Assembly (NCBI GenBank): GCA_015679605.1
Contig: JAAAVE010000061.1
Location: forward strand, 27,155 to 38,828
Length of the DNA stretch: 11,674 bases
Direction of reading: 5' to 3'
Source: Podila epigama
Lineage: Eukaryota; Mortierellomycota; Mortierellomycetes; Mortierellales; Mortierellaceae
Positions 8,801-11,674 of this stretch are shown here, one piece after another (within the stretch, counting starts at the first letter, position 1; the number at the start of each line of letters is the position of its first letter). The notes under the pieces are model-generated. The model did no database searches. It was not told where the DNA came from and saw nothing but the letters and a program-made list of their open reading frames with translations. A program made the translations under genes and the position numbers.

Positions 8801-11674
8801 GGTATCGCGCACAAAGTTGTCCCACTCGACAGAATGAAGCTGCTTCAGATACTCTAGCAGTGTCACCCGTGTGTTTTGATCTTCTTCACGAATGATTTCT
8901 CGAAGAGAGAGCAGCGTCTTTTCAGAGTAATGGGGTACCAACACTGTAAAAGTCGGCATCTGGTCCACTGGCAATGGCTCAGGAATAGCCGTCGAGAGTG
9001 ACTGAGCGAAAAAGGTGATGCGACGCTCGGCTTCTGAATGCTGAGGGTAAAACTCTGCCTGGAGCGAGGCGTCCTCCTGTGCGACAAAGAAGGTAGGTGC
9101 CTTGAGTGTACGTTTGTTCTCATTCTCGGACGGGACCTGTTGGTAGAGCAAACGCTGGACGTGCTCGATGGACAAGAGATGCTCGCGGTACATGGAAATG
9201 ACAATTGCATTCCAGACTTGAGAACAGAGAACCTTTGGCTTGTACTTGACATCCATGTCAGCTGTAGCTAGTAGCTTGGCATAGATGCGCTTGGGCAGGC
9301 GAGAAAAGATGTTTCGCCAAGGTGTCCAAATGGAGATGCCGAGTTTGAATGACTGGAAGACGGAAAAGATAGTGTTCCAAATAACATACCATAGATAGGT
9401 ATCCAAAAAGTAAAGGACCAAGTCGACAAGGAACATGACAATGACAGTGAAAGTGGGCATGATCGAGCACAGACTCTGGTTGAAGTACTTGTCCTTGCAG
9501 TTGGGAATGCGCTCGCCGTAGAGGGCCTTCAAGGGGTCTTTGAACGACCGAGCGAGGAAAAAGTACGACTCGACGAGTTTGCAGAGGAACACAAGCGACC
9601 ACAAGAACACGGACAGAGCACGGTCCGACCGGTTCAGTTTTGGGAACGAGGCGGTAAAAGTCTGAGAGGCAAGGTTTTTGCGTGATGTCTTGGAGGTACC
9701 GCCAAAGAGCTGGTTCGAAGGGACGATGGCAAAGACTAGGGTTGTCACGAGTGAAATAATGAATTGACAGATACCTACGACCCTGGAGGAAGTGCCAGTG
9801 CGGTTGAACAGGCAGATGTAGACGGTTGGCCCAGCATTGAGGACAAAGACAATAACAAGGATGATGAGACGACGAATGAGCATGGACGAATTGGACCATG
9901 TCAGTGGTATGAACATGAATTCGCAAAAGACGCCGAGCAGCATGATTGCTGTCGCGATGGCACCTCCAAAAGCTACAACCGACCACTGAACTCCGGCCTC
10001 GTCCTCATCCTCGTTCATGTATAGGAAAGGCGCATTGTAGGCGGTAAAGTACCAAAAGGTGACAACGTGGATGATCCAGATGCGTGTAAAGTTGACAGCC
10101 AGGTGCAGCCAGGTACGCTTCTCGATATAAGTCTTGCGGAAAGCCGAGTCCCAGTCAACGCGCGACAGCTCTGTCCAACGCTTGCCGATATGAACATCTA
10201 CCAGGCGAGTCTTGTCATGTAGCTGGATGCGTTCGATGCCCTCGGGGCTCCAGAAAGCTTGGTTGATATCATCATAGCCAATGACCTTGTCGTGATCCTT
10301 TTCGCGCTTGACATACTTGCCGCCTATCACCTCATAGCCCTGATTGCGGATAAAGCGATAGAGGGGTGTAACGACGTCGCGTAGATAGGCTCCTTCTGCT
10401 GCTGGTTGGGTCTGGCGTTGGCACTCAATGGAGGTGTAATAGTCGTCTGCGCACTTGAAGATGAAGCTGAGACACTCTGGTAAGAATCGAATTTGTGAAG
10501 CTTCACCCCAGAGCAGCATATAGAGGGCAACCTGACGGGCACGGTCGTAGTGGGACATTTGGTTCATCCGGGTCTTCCAATGCTCCTCAGCCATGGCCAG
10601 GGAGTCATGGGCCTCGATATTGATTGCACCTGGTTGGGGTGCCATGGAATTACGATTGACCTTCTTGTCTCTTCCCGGAGCAGAATGGTAACCCATGTGG
10701 TCGTCCAGGTCCAATTGAGCGGCAAAGTACCATTTGCGGTAGTTGGCGTGCTCGCCTCCAATGTAGTCTGCGTGCAGCGTGAGCAATGCCTGATTGGGCC
10801 CCATACGTGAGGCTCTCGAGTCGAGTATGGTCATGTAGGCCTCGAACTGGTTGCGCATGTTGTCCTGTTGGAATCCAAACTTTCGGGTCAAGTCAAGCAT
10901 GATGCCCTCGATCTCCTCTGTTGTCAATGGCACTTGCTTGTCAATTGTCCATGAGGGGTAAGGATGAACGGGAGGTTGATTCTTTTCCGCAAAGTCGCTG
11001 CCATCGGGGGCGGGCGAAGAGTCGTACTGGTATTGATGTCCTACAAGAGGGCTCCGCTTGTTCTCGAGGAGGGAGAGCAGTGCGTCGGATGAGGGTGCGT
11101 ACCCAGTGTAGCGACCGTCATCTCTTCCACGCAATGGCCCAAAGAGATCGACGTCTGATCCGCCATGGGTCGAGCGAAAGTTATCTGATCGAGATGAGAA
11201 ATTAGCCTCACTGTACGTCTCAGAGTCTCGATGGTTGTTTCTTAGTTTGGCGAAAGAAGGGTCTCTGTGGTCTGGTGGGGCGAAGGAGGATGATTTTTTT
11301 CAAGGCGTAAGCGTCAGAAAAGGAGAGCCCAAAGGGAGGTACATGGATGGGTAGATGCACAATTGATGTTGGAGGATGGATAGCAAATCCAAAAAAAAAA
11401 AAACTACATGGCTTGTCGTTCTACGCTTGACAACATGTTGACAAAAAATATGATTAACAAATAGACGGTACCTTCGTTCATTCTGGATTCGAGAGAAGGT
11501 CGGACAAGAGGACTCTGTGATCCAGACGTGTAGGCAGTATCTGCCTTGTGCGTGAATCTGGAGCCATCATCCTCTGACTCAAATGAGGTCTCGTAGCGCT
11601 GGGGCAGGAGGTGCTGTCGTGACTGGTGTGCGTATGGACCAGGTGGATAGTGCAAACTGGCGGGAGGCTCCTGT
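5857..11674 (-). CDS. FKS1: 1,3-beta-glucan synthase catalytic subunit (GT48, FKS family), 5'-partial
   Basis: Exons: 11674-11472 (continues off the window), 11271-7831 and 7715-5857. The introns are 200 and 115 bp, GT-AG, phase 1. From the first whole codon (11673), 1,833 residues are visible; fungal FKS proteins are about 1,900. The enzyme polymerises UDP-glucose into wall 1,3-beta-glucan at the plasma membrane, with a Rho1 regulator. In order: an acidic/Ser-rich tail (1-165); the FKS1 N-terminal domain (YPSWTIDKQ at 172, [15 protein letters not shown] at 217-231); transmembrane segments (about 456-709); the cytosolic GT48 domain ([13 protein letters not shown] 840-852, [14 protein letters not shown] 948-961, [15 protein letters not shown] 1082-1096, [10 protein letters not shown] 1110-1119, GKEQTFGTL 1177-1185, HYGHPDF 1198-1204, [20 protein letters not shown] 1241-1260); then a second membrane block to the end. 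The core appears intact. Both echinocandin hot spots differ from the yeast sequence. FKS1 here names the family; the paralogue number is unknown. Confidence 0.98.
7288..7311 (-). other. Echinocandin hot spot 2 of the glucan synthase
   Basis: The encoded octapeptide is DWIKRCVL (visible residues 1350-1357), where yeast Fks1 has DWVRRYTL. Asp, Trp, the second Arg and the final Leu are kept, while Arg-to-Lys, Tyr-to-Cys and Thr-to-Val differ. It sits at the entry to a transmembrane helix, as in the family. Confidence 0.85.
9533..9559 (-). other. Echinocandin hot spot 1 of the glucan synthase
   Basis: The encoded nonapeptide is FLARSFKDP (visible residues 639-647), where S. cerevisiae Fks1 has FLVLSLRDP. 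The first Phe, the Ser, and the final Asp-Pro are kept; positions 3, 4, 6 and 7 differ, with an Arg replacing a Leu next to the key Ser. The yeast sequence is from established knowledge; the alignment is anchored by ESYFFL upstream. Confidence 0.85.

Noticed and set aside
8072-8857. 261-codon plus-strand ORF antisense to the glucan synthase
   Set aside because: The minus strand encodes strongly conserved GT48 motifs throughout this stretch, so the antisense frame is a by-product of its codon use. The same applies to the other plus-strand ORFs within 5900-11200.
11135-11270. Start of the glucan synthase at the in-frame TTG near 11134
   Set aside because: The frame stays open upstream of that codon to a good acceptor at 11272, and the phase joins precisely to an upstream coding exon that reaches the window edge, so the true start lies outside.

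Overview
The window is nuclear DNA from a filamentous fungus, most likely an early-diverging one (Mucoromycota-like). This is inferred from spliceosomal introns of about 115-200 bp with GTAAGT/GTATGT-type donors, CT- and T-rich flanks, a FKS-type glucan synthase, and the style of the proteins. I cannot name the genus from sequence alone. All four genes are ordinary eukaryotic genes. I see no bacterial-type operon, mobile element, CRISPR array, tRNA or rRNA.

Layout: (1) 1-387 (+) is the 3' end of a nucleolin/Gar2/Nsr1-like RNA-binding protein: the remainder of an RRM plus an RGG tail. (2) 930-3313 (-) is an eight-exon gene for an Iwr1 / SLC7A6OS-type RNA polymerase II nuclear import factor. 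I rebuilt it by splicing, and all seven introns keep frame, giving 485 aa. (3) 4265-4898 (+) is a two-exon gene for a small secreted double-psi beta-barrel (expansin/loosenin/RlpA-like) protein of 169 aa, with a clear TATA box and CT-rich leader. (4) 5857-11674 (-) is a three-exon 1,3-beta-glucan synthase catalytic subunit (FKS, GT48). It lacks only its 5' end at the window edge, and 1,833 residues are visible.

The orientation is (+)(-)(+)(-): genes 1/2 converge, 2/3 diverge from a 951-bp shared upstream region, and 3/4 converge. Genes 1 and 2 concern ribosome biogenesis and Pol II assembly or import. Genes 3 and 4 both plausibly act at the cell wall, one as a secreted wall-interacting barrel and the other as the plasma-membrane glucan polymerase. 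Nothing in the sequence shows that the neighbours are co-regulated.

The most useful observations are these: natural substitutions in both echinocandin hot spots of the glucan synthase; a 150-residue N-terminal extension on the Iwr1 homologue, including a conserved-looking basic/aromatic block; a 52-bp tandem repeat and interleaved poly(A) signals between the convergent nucleolin and Iwr1 genes; and a polylysine segment directly after the signal peptide of the secreted barrel protein. I found no previously undescribed multi-gene system here.
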